Assembly: GCF_001436275.1 (NCBI RefSeq)
Contig: NZ_AZEH01000039.1
Coordinates: forward strand, 549,336-613,335
Direction of reading: 5' to 3'
Source of the DNA: Liquorilactobacillus oeni DSM 19972
Lineage (GTDB): Bacteria; Bacillota; Bacilli; Lactobacillales; Lactobacillaceae
DNA length: 64,000 nucleotides
Within the stretch, counting starts at the first letter, position 1, and each line of letters starts with the position of its first letter. Shown here one piece after another: positions 46,271 through 57,790 of the stretch. The notes beneath the pieces are model-generated. The model did no database searches and was not told the DNA's origin. It saw nothing but the letters and a program-made list of their open reading frames with translations. The translations under genes and the position numbers were made by a program.

Positions 46271-49066
46271 TTATTCTGTTAATCCTTCTGTCACAGCCTC
46301 AGGATAATCAGCTTTTACCAAAGCTGCACAACTTGCACATAGTAACGGCAAGTTATTATCTACACCAACGTCTTGTCTAATCATACGGCAACGCGGACAA
46401 ACTTTACCTTCGGCATGTTCTACCAAAATAGAAAGATCGCGATACTGTTTTGCTTTTGCAGGTGCATCTGCAAGGTTCTTGATGTCGAGTGCAGATACAA
46501 TCAAGACCTGACGAACATCGCTTGTAAGCTCAGAAAGCAGTTTTTTAGTATTTTCATCAACATAAAGTGTAACATGCGCTTCAAACGATTTACCAATCAG
46601 TTTTTGATCACGTGCAACCTCTAAAGCCTTCAAAACCTCTGAACGAATCTTAAGAAATACTTCCCAATTTTCATTAATCTTCTTTTCAGCATTAAAATGC
46701 TTAACCTCAGGCATTTCAGCCAGTTGAACGTAGTCTTCAGGTTCCTTAAGATAATTCCAAATTTCTTCTGTAGTATGCGGCAAAATAGGTGTCAAAAGCT
46801 TGGTAAGTCTGACAACAATATCATACAAAACAGTCTGCATTGAACGGCGTTTAATTGCATCAGCACTTTCAATATAAACGACATCCTTTGCAATATCCAA
46901 ATAGAAAGCTGAAAGCTCCACAGAAACAAAATTAATAAGTTTCTTATAAATATCCATAAAATCATAGGTCGCATAGTCATCAAGAACTTCTTTTGTAAAC
47001 TTATTGATCTTAATCTCCATATATTGATCCAATGGTTCCATATTATCAAACGCAACCGTATCATTTGCTGGATCAAAGTCCGTAGTATTAGCCAACATGA
47101 AACGAATAGTATTACGAATCTTACGATACGATTCTGAAATTTGTTTGAAGCTATCCATCGAAACACGAACGTCTGCTGAAGAATCAACACTCAATACCCA
47201 AAGACGAATAATTTCTGCGCCCATTTGCTTAATTACTTTAGAAGGAACAATCGTATTTCCCAACGATTTACTCATCTTGCGCCCTTCACCATCAAGGGTG
47301 AAACCTTGCGAAAGAATCTGTTTGTAAGGAGCCTGTCCAGAAAACGCGACACTTGTGATCAAACTTGAATTAAACCAACCGCGATACTGATCAGAACCTT
47401 CAAGATACAAATCACTAGGATAGGTTAAATAGTCGCGTTGTGCTAAAACACCTTGATGAGAAGAACCAGAATCAAACCAAACATCCATGATATCTGTTTC
47501 TTTCATAAACTTGCCATGAGGGGAATGTTCACTAGTAAATCCTTCTGGCAGCAAGTCTTTTGCTTCATGTTGGAACCAAATGTTTGAACCATATTTTTCA
47601 ACTAGTTCAGCTACGTGAGCCACAGTCTCCTTAGTAATGATTGCTTCGCCATCTTCACCATAAAAAATTGGTAGCGGAACTCCCCAGACACGTTGGCGTG
47701 AGATAACCCAGTCTCCTCTATCGCGAATCATATTGTGCAGTCTTTTTTGACCCCAATCAGGGAAAAATTTAACTCCATCAATTGCATCTAAAATTTTAGC
47801 ACGAATTTTACCTACTGAAGCAAACCACTGCGGTGTCGCTCTGAAAATAATTGGTTTTTTGGTTCTCCAATCAAATGGGTAACTATGTTCCAAAGGCATA
47901 AACTTCAATAAATCTCCTGAAGCTTTCAATTTATCGAGAGAAATCTGATTAGCATCTTCATAAAAAACATGGGCAAAATCTGGACCTGCATCCTCAGTCA
48001 TATAACCCTTGTCATCTACAGGTACGTAGATGTCCAAGCCGTATTGCTTACCTACATTAAAGTCATCTTCCCCAAAACCAGGAGCAGTATGAACTAATCC
48101 GGTACCAGAATCAAGTGTAACAAAATCTCCAATCATAGTTAGAAGCTTGCGTTTTGGATAGAATGGATGCTGCGTTGTAATATATTCCAGCTCTGACCCT
48201 TTAACCTGTTTGACAATCTCATACTTTTTCCAACCAAATAATTCTGCACAATTTTGGACTAATTGAGTTGCAATTACATATTTTTTGCTAACCCCTTCAG
48301 GTTTAACAACTGCATAGTCAAAGTCTTTGTCAACTGTAATCCCTTCTGAAGCAGGAATTGTCCACGGAGTAGTTGTCCAGACTACCATGTATGTGTCTGT
48401 ATCCAAAACTCCTTTGCCATCAACAACTTGTTCCCCATAAAAAGCAGAGGGCGATGTAACATTGTGATATTCTACTTCAGCTTCAGCCAATGCCGATTCA
48501 GAAGACCATGACCAAAAAACCGGTTTTTTACCTTTGTAAATCAAACCAAGTTCTGCCATCTTGCCAAAAACACGAATTTCCTGAGCCTCAAATGTTGGAT
48601 CAAGAGTCAAGTAAGGATTGTCCCATTCTCCTGCAACACCAAGCCGCTTAAAGTCTTTCCTTTGCTTGTCAACTTGTTCCAAAGCATATTCGCGGCATTT
48701 TTCCCGAAAATCAGCAATTGATAAAGCCTTGCGGTCAACACCTGCCTTCTTCAGCTGCTGTTCAATCGGCAGGCCATGAGTATCCCAACCGGGAACATAC
48801 GGTGCACGAAAACCTGTCATTGACTTGGAACGCACAATAAAGTCTTTCGTAATTTTGTTAAGTGCATGCCCCATATGAATATTTCCGTTCGCATATGGAG
48901 GCCCATCATGCAGGATGAAACTTGGTTTACCCTCATTTAACTTTTGACGCCTTTCATAAACCTTGTTTTCTTCCCATTCACTTTGTCTTTGTACTTCACG
49001 TACTGGCAAGTTCCCGCGCATTGGAAACTTAGTCTTCCCCAAATTCAACGTTTCTTTGATTCTCAT
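46271..49066 (-). CDS. ileS: Isoleucyl-tRNA synthetase
   Basis: Class I synthetase of 931 aa. The HIGH motif is [11 protein letters not shown] (near 65) and KMSKS is [10 protein letters not shown] (near 598). A CP1 editing domain lies between them ([15 protein letters not shown]). The C-terminal zinc finger [10 protein letters not shown] ... CASC is present, as in the bacterial, mupirocin-sensitive type. Controlled by the T-box leader just upstream, and placed after divIVA as in other Bacilli. Confidence 0.98.
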   Translation of the reverse strand: MRIKETLNLGKTKFPMRGNLPVREVQRQSEWEENKVYERRQKLNEGKPSFILHDGPPYANGNIHMGHALNKITKDFIVRSKSMTGFRAPYVPGWDTHGLPIEQQLKKAGVDRKALSIADFREKCREYALEQVDKQRKDFKRLGVAGEWDNPYLTLDPTFEAQEIRVFGKMAELGLIYKGKKPVFWSWSSESALAEAEVEYHNVTSPSAFYGEQVVDGKGVLDTDTYMVVWTTTPWTIPASEGITVDKDFDYAVVKPEGVSKKYVIATQLVQNCAELFGWKKYEIVKQVKGSELEYITTQHPFYPKRKLLTMIGDFVTLDSGTGLVHTAPGFGEDDFNVGKQYGLDIYVPVDDKGYMTEDAGPDFAHVFYEDANQISLDKLKASGDLLKFMPLEHSYPFDWRTKKPIIFRATPQWFASVGKIRAKILDAIDGVKFFPDWGQKRLHNMIRDRGDWVISRQRVWGVPLPIFYGEDGEAIITKETVAHVAELVEKYGSNIWFQHEAKDLLPEGFTSEHSPHGKFMKETDIMDVWFDSGSSHQGVLAQRDYLTYPSDLYLEGSDQYRGWFNSSLITSVAFSGQAPYKQILSQGFTLDGEGRKMSKSLGNTIVPSKVIKQMGAEIIRLWVLSVDSSADVRVSMDSFKQISESYRKIRNTIRFMLANTTDFDPANDTVAFDNMEPLDQYMEIKINKFTKEVLDDYATYDFMDIYKKLINFVSVELSAFYLDIAKDVVYIESADAIKRRSMQTVLYDIVVRLTKLLTPILPHTTEEIWNYLKEPEDYVQLAEMPEVKHFNAEKKINENWEVFLKIRSEVLKALEVARDQKLIGKSFEAHVTLYVDENTKKLLSELTSDVRQVLIVSALDIKNLADAPAKAKQYRDLSILVEHAEGKVCPRCRMIRQDVGVDNNLPLLCASCAALVKADYPEAVTEGLTE

Positions 49067-49098
49067 ATAGTTTTCCTCTTTCCTCTTAAAATTTTATA

Positions 49099-49325
49099 AA
49101 AAAAAAGACTTCAACCCTGCAAGGGACGAAATCTTCGTGTTACCACCCAAATTTAAGAAGGCTAATAAATAGCCCTCTCCTCAAAAATGATTAACGCTCA
49201 TTGCTCGGACAGCCCTACTGTAATTCAAACCGCCACAAAAAAGATGATAAGTACTATGGCACCAAAATCACTGATCTTTCACCAGCCATCAGCTCGCTTT
49301 AGCAGCACCTTAACACTGTTATTCC
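49099..49325 (-). promoter_or_regulatory. T-box riboswitch of ileS
   Basis: On the minus strand, a leader of some 230 nt ends in the T-box core GGGTGGTAACACG (49136-49148) and a terminator hairpin nucleated by CCCTTGCAGGG, followed by ten T. Stem I begins near 49325. AUC codons at 49246-49248 and 49243-49245 are candidates for the Ile specifier. Uncharged tRNA-Ile would pair with the core UGGU and favour antitermination. It explains the 269-nt gap between divIVA and ileS. Confidence 0.9.
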
Positions 49326-49335
49326 TTTTCTAGTT

Positions 49336-50067
49336 TCACTTATTTTTTTGAGTATCTGAAGCTGCTTCATCAAAATGCTGACCGCCATCTTCTTCAGGAA
49401 AAATAACAACTGCTTTATTTTCCTGCTTGTTTTCCTGTTTGTTATCAGCATTTTCCTGCTTCTCTTGCTCTTCAATGTTTGAAAATGATTTTACTTCTTT
49501 TGCACTCTTTTTGTCAAGGTCTTCATCTCTTCTGATAACTTCTTGTATTTCCTCGTAACTGCTGGTATCGCCTTGCTTTAAAATATCGTCCCATTCACTG
49601 CCCTTGACTACTTCAAGTTGCGATTCCATCATAACTTGAAGCTTTTGCCTGAAAATACGCGCTTGCTTCTTCAGATCATCTGTTTCAAAAATCAAGCGTT
49701 TTGCCTTTTGTGAGGCTTCTTCAATAATATGATGAGCTTTTTCGTTTGCTTGGTCCACAACGTCTTTAGCCTGCTTTTGTGCCTCATGGTTAATAATCTC
49801 AGCTTCGCGTTGAGAATTAGCCTTAACTTTATCCGCAGCTTCTTGTGCAACAATGATTGATTGGTTTAAAGAGTCTTTCAAATCATTAAAATATTTAAGC
49901 TTTTCTTCGTTTTGCTTTAAACCCCCAGCCAAGTGTTCATTTTCCTTGAGGTTTAACTCATAGTCTTTAATAATCTGGTCTAAAAAGTCATTTACTTCAT
50001 CTTGATCATAACCGCGCAGTTTGACGCGAAATTCTTTGTTGTGAATATCTAATGGGGTCAAAGTCAT
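49336..50067 (-). CDS. divIVA: Cell division protein DivIVA
   Basis: Coiled-coil protein that marks curved membrane at poles and septum; 243 aa. The N-terminal membrane-binding and coiled-coil part starts MTLTPLDIHNKEFRVKLRGY. A long second coiled coil covers about 70-150. The acidic, Gln/Asn-rich tail contains short repeats (DNKQENKQENK) and is likely disordered. Last gene of the dcw cluster before ileS. Confidence 0.96.
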   Translation of the reverse strand: MTLTPLDIHNKEFRVKLRGYDQDEVNDFLDQIIKDYELNLKENEHLAGGLKQNEEKLKYFNDLKDSLNQSIIVAQEAADKVKANSQREAEIINHEAQKQAKDVVDQANEKAHHIIEEASQKAKRLIFETDDLKKQARIFRQKLQVMMESQLEVVKGSEWDDILKQGDTSSYEEIQEVIRRDEDLDKKSAKEVKSFSNIEEQEKQENADNKQENKQENKAVVIFPEEDGGQHFDEAASDTQKNK

Positions 50068-50091
50068 ATCCCCAACACCTCCATGTATGTA

Positions 50092-50877
50092 TTATTTTTT
50101 TAAAACAGCAACAGTAACACGGATCTTTCCTTTTTTTGAGATACCTTGGACTGTTTTAAGTTTAAAACGTCCATAACCACGTACAGAAACAATGTCAAAA
50201 ACTGCAAGCTCTTGGTCCGGTTTATCTAACAGCATCCAGTTCATGTGAATAAGCTCAGCATTTAAAATATCCTTGGCATGTTTGCGGGACAAATGGTATA
50301 CCGCAGCAACCAAGACATCTACTCTCAAAGAACTAACTGTTAGTTGAATTTCTTCCCATTCATCACGATGTACAACTAATGAAGCAGGTTCAAGCAAATT
50401 AAAACGGACCCTGATTTTACCAACACTTTCAACCTGTGTTTGTAGAAAATTACCAAAATGTGCATCCATAATAAGCTGCCAACGCTTGCCATCGGTTATG
50501 ATATCACCCAAAACGTTTCTCTTAATCCCCGAGTTCATCAATGCCCCTAATATTTGGGAATGTTTCAAGGACGCAAACTTGATTGGATATTTAACTTCAA
50601 ACAGCGAAAGTTCATAATCTGCAAGAGTTGGTTGATAATAAGCAGGATAGAAAAGAACCCTTTTTCGTTCTGCATCAGGAACTAACCCTTCACTAGACAT
50701 TTTAATCTGTCCATTTTCGTTAACAAGTGTTTTCGCAATAAACCTTTCACGCGGGTTCAAAAAATGCGAGAGGATAGGCCTATATTCAGACTGTGCTTGT
50801 GAAATAAGATCTGCAATTTCAGAAACAGTTGCACCTTCATCAGGCCTGAAGTGCTGATAAATCGTTTCATTTACCAT
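50092..50877 (-). CDS. ylmH: YlmH family RNA-binding protein (S4 domain)
   Basis: 261 aa. The N-terminal two thirds are the YlmH-specific part (HFRPDEGATVSEI, FLNPRERFI). The S4 RNA-binding domain is at the C-terminus (LRVDVLVAAVYHLSRKHAKDIL, VSVRGYGRFKL). YlmH relatives bind the ribosome and help rescue stalled subunits. Here it sits in its usual place between ylmG and divIVA. Confidence 0.93.
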   Translation of the reverse strand: MVNETIYQHFRPDEGATVSEIADLISQAQSEYRPILSHFLNPRERFIAKTLVNENGQIKMSSEGLVPDAERKRVLFYPAYYQPTLADYELSLFEVKYPIKFASLKHSQILGALMNSGIKRNVLGDIITDGKRWQLIMDAHFGNFLQTQVESVGKIRVRFNLLEPASLVVHRDEWEEIQLTVSSLRVDVLVAAVYHLSRKHAKDILNAELIHMNWMLLDKPDQELAVFDIVSVRGYGRFKLKTVQGISKKGKIRVTVAVLKK

Positions 50878-50889
50878 AGTGACCTTCCT

Positions 50890-51171
50890 CTAAAAAATTA
50901 TTCCCATGGAACTGAAAATCGAAGTTAAGACTAAGTTTATTCCATTTTGAATAAACTGCAATGCAATTAACGCAATGATTGGTGAAAAGCTTATTCCTCC
51001 AATTGGTGGAATAAAACGGTCAAAAAAAGCTAAATAAGGGTCACAAAAACGTGCTAAAAAGAGACCGAGCTTAGATTGCAGGGCTCCCGGAAACCAGCTC
51101 ATTAAGACATACACCACCAACGCAAGAGAGTAAAGTTGAAACAGACGGTTAACAATTGTTAAGATAATCAA
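50890..51171 (-). CDS. ylmG: YggT family membrane protein (YlmG)
   Basis: Small membrane protein of 93 aa with two hydrophobic helices (about 4-24 and 62-85) and the family motif SWFPGALQSKLG and CDPYLAFFDRFIPPIGGISFSPI. The role is unclear; relatives affect membrane and nucleoid organisation. Placed between sepF and ylmH. Confidence 0.93.
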   Translation of the reverse strand: MIILTIVNRLFQLYSLALVVYVLMSWFPGALQSKLGLFLARFCDPYLAFFDRFIPPIGGISFSPIIALIALQFIQNGINLVLTSIFSSMGIIF

Positions 51172-51182
51172 TTCTCATACTC

Positions 51183-51608
51183 CTAATAATTAAAATCAGA
51201 TTCCGTAAAATCCGCAGTAACATTACCTTCTACAACAAAATCACGCGGTGTACACAAGAAAATATGTTCTCCAACCCGCTGAATTTCTCCTTGAATTGCA
51301 AACACAGTGCCTGTCAGAAAATCCACAACCCGCTGTGCCTGTTCTTCATCCATTCTTTGAAAATTAATGACAGCAGCCTGTTCATTGAGCAAGCGTGTTG
51401 CAATGGATTTAACGTCAGAATAGACCCGCGGTTCAAACAAAGCAATCTTTTTTTCTACCATTTCTTGTCTTTTTCCATTTAGAGAAACAATTTTTTGACT
51501 TTGAGAAAAGTCAGCAGAAGATTCATTTTCTTCTTTAGAAGTCCCTTCTTCATCATATTCATCATCAGCCATTCCGAAAAAGCGGCTTAGTTTATTACCT
51601 AAAGCCAT
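51183..51608 (-). CDS. sepF: Cell division protein SepF
   Basis: Membrane anchor for FtsZ; 141 aa. The N-terminal amphipathic helix (GNKLSRFFGM) is followed by an acidic linker and the SepF fold with EPRVYSDVKSIATRLLNEQAAVINF and the Gly-rich end of the domain. Located 35 nt after ftsZ. The ylmD and ylmE genes found here in Bacillus are absent. Confidence 0.95.
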   Translation of the reverse strand: MALGNKLSRFFGMADDEYDEEGTSKEENESSADFSQSQKIVSLNGKRQEMVEKKIALFEPRVYSDVKSIATRLLNEQAAVINFQRMDEEQAQRVVDFLTGTVFAIQGEIQRVGEHIFLCTPRDFVVEGNVTADFTESDFNY

Positions 51609-51642
51609 TCCAACACCTCCTTATTTTTTACCATTTTTAATA

Positions 51643-52899
51643 CTATTTACGTCTATGACGGAAAAATGGTGGTGTATTCAAACCGCCATCTTCAGTCTCA
51701 TCATCTTTGGCAGTATCAGCTTTGAAGATATCAAATTTCTTTTTCTTTACATTTTGAAACTCATCAGCTCTTTCAGAATTTTCCACAGGTCGTTCTCCTG
51801 TAATTTCTCGACGTAAATCCCAATCTTTGAGCGGATCATTATTTTGCTGAGAAGTGCTTGTTTTAGCTGCTGAATTCAACCTAGCATTATTGTCGCCAAC
51901 ACTGCTATTCAACCGCTTATGTCGAGCCGCCCTTTCTTCTTTTTTCTTATCAATACCGGTTGCAATTACTGTGACAACTACCTGATCTTCAAGATCTTCA
52001 TTAATCGAAGTTCCAAAAATAATGTTAACATCACTAGTTGCAGCCTGTGCTACAATATCAGAAGCATCTTGTGCTTCAAACAAACTAAGATCCGGGCCAC
52101 CTGTAATGTTAAGCAAGACCTGTTCAGCACCATCAATTGAAACTTCAAGCAACGGTGAAGAAATTGCTTTTTTGGTTGCTTCCGCAGTACGATTTTCCCC
52201 ATTAGCAGAACCAATTCCCATCAAAGCAGAGCCTTGATTTTCCATAACAGTTTTTACATCTGCAAAATCCAAATTGACATAACCAGGTGAAGTGATCAAA
52301 TCTGAAATTCCTTGAACACCTTGACGCAAAACATTGTCAGCTTCTTTGAAGGCTTCAAGCATTGGTGTCTTTTTATCAACAATTTCAAGCAAACGGTTAT
52401 TGGCAATGATAACAAGAGTATCAACATGCTCTTTCATCTGCGCAACACCCTCAGCAGCATAGCGTGCTCGTTTTGGTCCTTCAAAACTAAATGGACGGGT
52501 AACAACACCGACAGTTAATGCACCTTGATCTTTTGCAACTTTAGCAATGATCGGAGCAGCCCCTGTACCTGTACCGCCACCCATTCCAGCAGTCACAAAA
52601 ATCATATCTGCCCCTTGAAGTGCCTCAGCCAAAGCTTCTTCGCTTTCTTGAGCTGCTTTATTCCCAATTTCAGGATTAGAGCCGGCTCCCAGGCCCCTCG
52701 TAAGTTTCGGCCCTAACTGAATCTTTGTTTCTGCATTTGAGCTTTTAAGTGCTTGAACATCTGTATTTGCGACGATAAATTCTACGCCTTTAACGTCATC
52801 TGCAATCATTCGGTTAACGGCATTGCCGCCAGCACCGCCGACCCCAATAACCTTAATCGTTGCTCCTGTGTTTTCGTTTGCATCAAGTGAGAATTCCAT
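51643..52899 (-). CDS. ftsZ: Cell division protein FtsZ
   Basis: Tubulin-like GTPase that forms the division ring; 418 aa. The GTP signature is [10 protein letters not shown] (near 108), and the T7 loop DFADVKTVM is present. A variable linker ends in a basic tail (PPFFRHRRK) that binds FtsA and SepF. The start at 52899 has GGAGGG seven bases upstream; the ATG at 52914 was rejected. It is 22 nt after ftsA. Confidence 0.98.
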   Translation of the reverse strand: MEFSLDANENTGATIKVIGVGGAGGNAVNRMIADDVKGVEFIVANTDVQALKSSNAETKIQLGPKLTRGLGAGSNPEIGNKAAQESEEALAEALQGADMIFVTAGMGGGTGTGAAPIIAKVAKDQGALTVGVVTRPFSFEGPKRARYAAEGVAQMKEHVDTLVIIANNRLLEIVDKKTPMLEAFKEADNVLRQGVQGISDLITSPGYVNLDFADVKTVMENQGSALMGIGSANGENRTAEATKKAISSPLLEVSIDGAEQVLLNITGGPDLSLFEAQDASDIVAQAATSDVNIIFGTSINEDLEDQVVVTVIATGIDKKKEERAARHKRLNSSVGDNNARLNSAAKTSTSQQNNDPLKDWDLRREITGERPVENSERADEFQNVKKKKFDIFKADTAKDDETEDGGLNTPPFFRHRRK

Positions 52900-52920
52900 T
52901 GCATTTCCCTCCAATTAAAA

Positions 52921-54249
52921 TCAGTCAAAAAAAGTATTAAAGAAGTTTTTGAGGCCTTCAAATGCACCGCTTTTACTTTGTTTCTTTTGTTTACTTTCAG
53001 CTTTTTTACCGTCAAAATCAACTTTAACGAGCTGAGGGTTATTTGTCTCTTCTGCTTTTTGAGAAACTTGTTTAACATTACCACTAAGAGCACTTTTGAC
53101 AACAACCTCAATCTCACTGCGAATAGTCATATACTGTATCAACCCGATTGCTTGTGCAAATGAAGGATGCCGCAGTCCCATCTGCTGTGGAATAAAAATC
53201 CTGATATTCACATCAAAAATATCTTCAGCTAATTCCTTTACACCCGGCAACGCAGCCACACCCCCGGTAATTACAATTCCACCCGGCAGGCCAAGAGCGT
53301 TAACTTGAACGAGTGCATTCTTTAACTTAGTGAAAATCTGTGTAAGGCGTGCCTCGATGATTTCACCTAAATATTCACCGCTGATTTGCACTGTGTCTGT
53401 TTTTCCCACTACCTCTACTGGGAAAAGATCATCCTTTGATGCAAGATAACTTGCTGCATAACCATAATTACGTTTAACTTTTTCTGCATTTTCGAGAGAA
53501 GTATTTAATACAACTGAAATGTCTTTTGTGATAAATTTGCCGCCCTCTTGGTCAACATATGTATATTTTAATTTGTGATCATGCACAACAGCAGCAGTTG
53601 TCTGGCCGCCGCCCAAATCAAGCAATACAGTTCCAAAATCCCGTTCACCATCACTTAAAGCAACAGTCGAAAGTGCCAGAGGAGCAACCAAGGTATCCTT
53701 AACGTTCAAACCAGCCATTTGAACACACTTCAAAGTATTGTGAAGAATCGTCTTCGGTCCAGTGTATACAACACCCTTCATTTCAAGCCGTACACCGATC
53801 ATTCCACGAGGATCTTTTATACCGTCAAATCCGTCTACGATAAATTCATCAGGAAGAACATCGATTATATCTCTTTCAGGAGGCAATTTTTGTGTCAAAG
53901 CAGCTTTAGTTACACTATAGACGTCGTCATTATTAATTTCTTTTGAATTTCCATTTTCATCACCAATAGCGATCATTCCGCTACATGGCACTATTTCAAG
54001 TAAATCAGCAGGGATTCCTACAATGACATCAGAAATCTGAATATTTGCTTTTTGTTCAGCTTGCGCAACAGCCTTTTTGATTGCCGTGACCGCACGATCA
54101 ATGTCTACGATAACTCCACGGCTCAAACCATCTGAGCGTTCACTTCCAACTCCGATGATATTTAGCTGATTTTTCACATATTCTGCTACGATCACTTTAA
54201 TCGAAGTCGTACCGATATCAAGTCCAACATATATCCCAGAATTTTCCAT
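52921..54249 (-). CDS. ftsA: Cell division protein FtsA
   Basis: Actin-like ATPase that ties FtsZ to the membrane; 442 aa. ATPase motifs GLDIGTTSIKV and LLDLGGGQTTAAV, and GGVAALPGVKEL. The C-terminal amphipathic helix (AFEGLKNFFNTFF) is the membrane tag. The frame is open to 54306, but 54249 gives the family start with GGGGGCT before it. Placed directly before ftsZ. Confidence 0.97.
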   Translation of the reverse strand: MENSGIYVGLDIGTTSIKVIVAEYVKNQLNIIGVGSERSDGLSRGVIVDIDRAVTAIKKAVAQAEQKANIQISDVIVGIPADLLEIVPCSGMIAIGDENGNSKEINNDDVYSVTKAALTQKLPPERDIIDVLPDEFIVDGFDGIKDPRGMIGVRLEMKGVVYTGPKTILHNTLKCVQMAGLNVKDTLVAPLALSTVALSDGERDFGTVLLDLGGGQTTAAVVHDHKLKYTYVDQEGGKFITKDISVVLNTSLENAEKVKRNYGYAASYLASKDDLFPVEVVGKTDTVQISGEYLGEIIEARLTQIFTKLKNALVQVNALGLPGGIVITGGVAALPGVKELAEDIFDVNIRIFIPQQMGLRHPSFAQAIGLIQYMTIRSEIEVVVKSALSGNVKQVSQKAEETNNPQLVKVDFDGKKAESKQKKQSKSGAFEGLKNFFNTFFD

Positions 54250-54395
54250 TGGTTGAGCCCCCTTTTCTTTATTATTTCTAATCAGCATTAACAATATTTT
54301 ACTCAAACCGATTAATTAAATTTTACCACACTGTTTATTATTTATACACTTCTCAGTGCTATATTTGAATATTTGATATCTATTTGTAAATTTTT

Positions 54396-55244
54396 TTATT
54401 TCTTAGGATAAGAAAATGCACCAACTTCAAAATCAACAACAATTTTTTGCGTTGCTTTTGCTTTTATACTGGAATAATACGGCATCTTTTGTGCAAAAGT
54501 AGAAATAGTTGCTATAACCTCATTCCCATCGTTCATATAAACTTGAATACGTTGAGGATTAACTGCTGAAGGTGCATAATGCACTTCAGAAACAGCTCCA
54601 GTCAATTTTGTTGGTAGCTTTTTCATCTGGTTAGCCAAAGAAACCAACTGACGGGAATTACCAAACCCCGAATAAACTGGATAATTATCCTCAGGCTGGT
54701 TTCGAGCCAACTTTGAAACTTTTCCGCTTTGAGTAACAGAATAATACCTGTTTTTGTCTAGCACATAACCGCTAATAGTGTTGGGGATAACTTTGATTTT
54801 AACTGTAGTCCATTGATATTTAAATTCAGCGTTTTTGATTTCGGCAACCGTATTGGTAATATTCTCTGTCATTTTTTTCTGCATAAAAATTACTTTTAAC
54901 AACTGATCTTCTTTTTTCACTCCGCTTGCTGCCAGCGCAGCATTTTCGGTTTGCAAATCCATCCCAGATACTTCGATTTTTTGTACCCGGCTAACCGGCA
55001 GGATAAAATATAAGGAAATGAGTGCCATCGTGACAAAAAATAATAGGTTAAAAAAGAGCTGCCGTCGCAGTACCTTATTTCTTTGCCTAACAAGTCTAGG
55101 CAGTTTATCGCCGATCCTTTTTTTCCTTTTTAAGGGTAATTGTTTTCCAACCCTTTTCGTTCGTCGCTCTTTTTGCACCCTTTCCCATGGAGTAAGAGGC
55201 TGGTCCGAGACATTATTTTTTTTTAAAAATTTTCTCCGTTTCAT
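54396..55244 (-). CDS. divIB: Cell division protein DivIB/FtsQ
   Basis: Bitopic membrane protein of the divisome, 282 aa. A long basic cytoplasmic part (1-62, RRKFLKKNN, KRVGKQLPLKRKKRIG) leads into one membrane helix (68-88, LFFNLLFFVTMALISLYFILP). Outside, a POTRA domain begins at VQKIEVSGMDLQTE, then comes the beta domain. Placed between murG and ftsA as usual. Confidence 0.94.
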   Translation of the reverse strand: MKRRKFLKKNNVSDQPLTPWERVQKERRTKRVGKQLPLKRKKRIGDKLPRLVRQRNKVLRRQLFFNLLFFVTMALISLYFILPVSRVQKIEVSGMDLQTENAALAASGVKKEDQLLKVIFMQKKMTENITNTVAEIKNAEFKYQWTTVKIKVIPNTISGYVLDKNRYYSVTQSGKVSKLARNQPEDNYPVYSGFGNSRQLVSLANQMKKLPTKLTGAVSEVHYAPSAVNPQRIQVYMNDGNEVIATISTFAQKMPYYSSIKAKATQKIVVDFEVGAFSYPKK

Positions 55245-55268
55245 TTATGACCAACCCCCCTTTGAAAA

Positions 55269-56363
55269 TTAATGGGCTGCTATCAGTTGCTGCAGCTGTT
55301 TTTCAATTCTCGTTGCAGCATCTGGAACACCAGCTTCTTTTGCCTTCTTTGACATTGCTTTTCTTAACTGATCATTTCGGAACAACTCATCAATTGCTCC
55401 AGCCAGCCTGGCACCCGTTAAATCTTTTTCAGCAATCATTTTCGCAGCACCAATCTCAACTAAACTTTGAGCATTATGTGTTTGATGATCATGTGTTACG
55501 TAAGGACTTGGAATTAATACTGAAGGAATTCCCAAAGCAGTGATTTCTGCTAAACTAGTGGCACCCGCTCTGCCAACAATACAGGTAATTTCCGGTAAGA
55601 TTCCCGGCATATCAGGAAGATATGGCTTGATCAAGACATTTTGCGGAATCTCAGCGCCGACTTGACGCATAATTTTATCGTAATGAACGCTTCCCGTAAC
55701 GAAAAGAATTTGATATTCTTTGTTTCCAAAAAATTTAAAAGCTTCTACGCTGGCTTCGTTAATTCTGCGTGCTCCACGTGAACCGCCAAAAATAAGTACA
55801 GTTTTTTTTGTAGGATCCAAGCCTAAAGCCCGCAGCTTTCCAGAAGGTACAATGTCTGCAACCTGCTGTGCCCTAGGATTGCCAGTAAAAATAACCTTTT
55901 TAGCTGGAAATTCTTTTTCAGCCTGTTTAAAGCAAATCCCGATCTTATCAACAAAGTGGCTGAGAAATTTATTTGTGATTCCGGCAATACTATTTTGCTC
56001 ATGGATAAAAGTTGGAATTTTCAACCGCGCTGCAGCATAGACAACGGCACCGCAAACATAACCGCCCGTCCCAACAACTACTTCCGGTTTAAAGTCTTTA
56101 ATTATTTTTTTTGCATCATGCACACTTTTAAGAAAAAGATAGACTGTTTTAAAATTTTCTAGTGATAGCGAACGTTTAAAGCCTTGGATTTTGATTGTCC
56201 TAAAAGCAATTCCGGCCGCAGGAACTATTTTGTTTTCCAACCCTTTATGAGTTCCAACATATAAAACTTCTGTTTGCGGATCATGTTTTTTCAGAGCTTC
56301 AATCAGTGCAAGTGCCGGATAAATATGGCCGCCAGTTCCCCCGCCAGAGATCAAAATACGCAT
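55269..56363 (-). CDS. murG: Lipid II synthase MurG
   Basis: Membrane-associated glycosyltransferase that adds GlcNAc to lipid I; 364 aa. The N-terminal loop [12 protein letters not shown], the second G-loop [12 protein letters not shown], and the sugar-nucleotide site [10 protein letters not shown] are all present. It starts one base after the murD stop, with GGAGG shortly before it inside murD. Confidence 0.97.
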   Translation of the reverse strand: MRILISGGGTGGHIYPALALIEALKKHDPQTEVLYVGTHKGLENKIVPAAGIAFRTIKIQGFKRSLSLENFKTVYLFLKSVHDAKKIIKDFKPEVVVGTGGYVCGAVVYAAARLKIPTFIHEQNSIAGITNKFLSHFVDKIGICFKQAEKEFPAKKVIFTGNPRAQQVADIVPSGKLRALGLDPTKKTVLIFGGSRGARRINEASVEAFKFFGNKEYQILFVTGSVHYDKIMRQVGAEIPQNVLIKPYLPDMPGILPEITCIVGRAGATSLAEITALGIPSVLIPSPYVTHDHQTHNAQSLVEIGAAKMIAEKDLTGARLAGAIDELFRNDQLRKAMSKKAKEAGVPDAATRIEKQLQQLIAAH

Positions 56364-56364
56364 C

Positions 56365-57738
56365 TTACCTTACCTCCACTTGTTTTTGAAGTTTCGTCAC
56401 CGCGGTAATAAACATATCTCCTCGAACTTCAAAAGTTGGATACTGGTCCCAACTGGCACAAGCTGGTGAAAGTAACACAATATCACCTTTTTTGCTCATT
56501 TTATATGCCAGAGGTACCGCAGTAACAACATCCTTAGTATGCAGAATTTTTTTCACGCCAGCTGATTCAGCTGCTGCTGCAACCAAGTCAGCAGTTTGAC
56601 CAAAGACAATCAACCCCCGCAGTTTCTTGAAATATGGCACAAGCCTCTCAAAAGTAAAGCCACGATCAAGCCCACCTGCCAACAAAACCACTGGTGCACT
56701 GAAACCAGCCAGTGCCTTTTCAGTTGCTTCCATATTAGTAGCCTTTGAATCGTTATAAAACTTTCTGTCATTAATCGTTGTGACATATTGTGTACGATGT
56801 CTTACACCGGAAAAAGTCTTCAAAACTTCCACAATATTTTCAGTGCTTTGCCCCAATAACTTTGCAACTGTCAAAGCAGCTAGTGCATTTTCAATATTGT
56901 GATCTCCAGGAACCTTAATTTCAGCTGCCGACATTATTTTTTCTTTTCTAAAATAAAGCCAACCGTCCTTAAGATAGGCTCCCTCTTCACTTTTATCCTG
57001 TCGGGAAAAAGGAACTACCTTTGCAGCAGATTGTCTGCTCAGGTCTTGCCATTCAACACTATCCCAATTGACCACAAAAAAATCATTTTTATTTTGATTC
57101 ATTGTAAGCCGCATCTTTGCCTTAATATAATTTGCACGTGAACCATGATAATCTGTATGGGCTTCATAAATATTAGTTAACACTGCAATGTGAGGATGCA
57201 GTTTCGTAATTCCCAGAAGTTGAAAACTCGAAAGCTCAGTAACCATAATATCATCAGGAGTTGCTTTTTGTGCTACTTTACTTGCTGGTATTCCAATATT
57301 TCCTGCCAAATAGGCTTTCCCTTTAGTTCTCCCTTGATTTAACATCAGCGAGATCATGGTAGTTGTTGTCGTCTTTCCATTTGTACCTGTCACACCGATC
57401 ATAGGCGCATCCAGAATCTCGTAAGCAAGTTCAGGCTCTGTAATAATGGGTAAGCCTTGTTTGACTGCAGCCGCAACAAGAACATTATTATAGGGGATTC
57501 CAGGATTTTTTACCACTAAGTCCATTCCATCAAGCAGTGAAAGAGGATGCCCGCCTGTCACCAGCCCAATTGCATGCTTTTTAAGTTCAGCAGCTATCTG
57601 CGGATCTTTCGGTTCTTTAAGGTCATTGACGGTTACTTTCGCCCCAAGTGTACTTAGCAATTCTGCTGAATTGAAACCGCTCTTTCCTAGCCCGATTACT
57701 AATACCTTTTTATTTTCATAAGATGTAATTTTTTTCAT
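56365..57738 (-). CDS. murD: UDP-N-acetylmuramoyl-L-alanine--D-glutamate ligase
   Basis: Cytoplasmic Mur ligase that adds D-Glu; 457 aa, family length. The ATP loop is [14 protein letters not shown] (near 115-128), and the central domain has GVRHRTQYV and FYNDSKATN. The start at 57738 is preferred (AAGGAAG upstream). An in-frame ATG at 57855 would add 39 residues that lie partly inside mraY. It follows mraY by 52 nt. Confidence 0.96.
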   Translation of the reverse strand: MKKITSYENKKVLVIGLGKSGFNSAELLSTLGAKVTVNDLKEPKDPQIAAELKKHAIGLVTGGHPLSLLDGMDLVVKNPGIPYNNVLVAAAVKQGLPIITEPELAYEILDAPMIGVTGTNGKTTTTTMISLMLNQGRTKGKAYLAGNIGIPASKVAQKATPDDIMVTELSSFQLLGITKLHPHIAVLTNIYEAHTDYHGSRANYIKAKMRLTMNQNKNDFFVVNWDSVEWQDLSRQSAAKVVPFSRQDKSEEGAYLKDGWLYFRKEKIMSAAEIKVPGDHNIENALAALTVAKLLGQSTENIVEVLKTFSGVRHRTQYVTTINDRKFYNDSKATNMEATEKALAGFSAPVVLLAGGLDRGFTFERLVPYFKKLRGLIVFGQTADLVAAAAESAGVKKILHTKDVVTAVPLAYKMSKKGDIVLLSPACASWDQYPTFEVRGDMFITAVTKLQKQVEVR

Positions 57739-57790
57739 CTGCATAGACTTCCTTTTTACAATAAAATTCAATACCTGATTTTTACGTGTA

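Noticed and set aside
49373-49450. Short Gln/Asn/Lys repeat at the end of divIVA as a possible genetic repeat
   Set aside because: Only two to three irregular units in a disordered tail; common in DivIVA.
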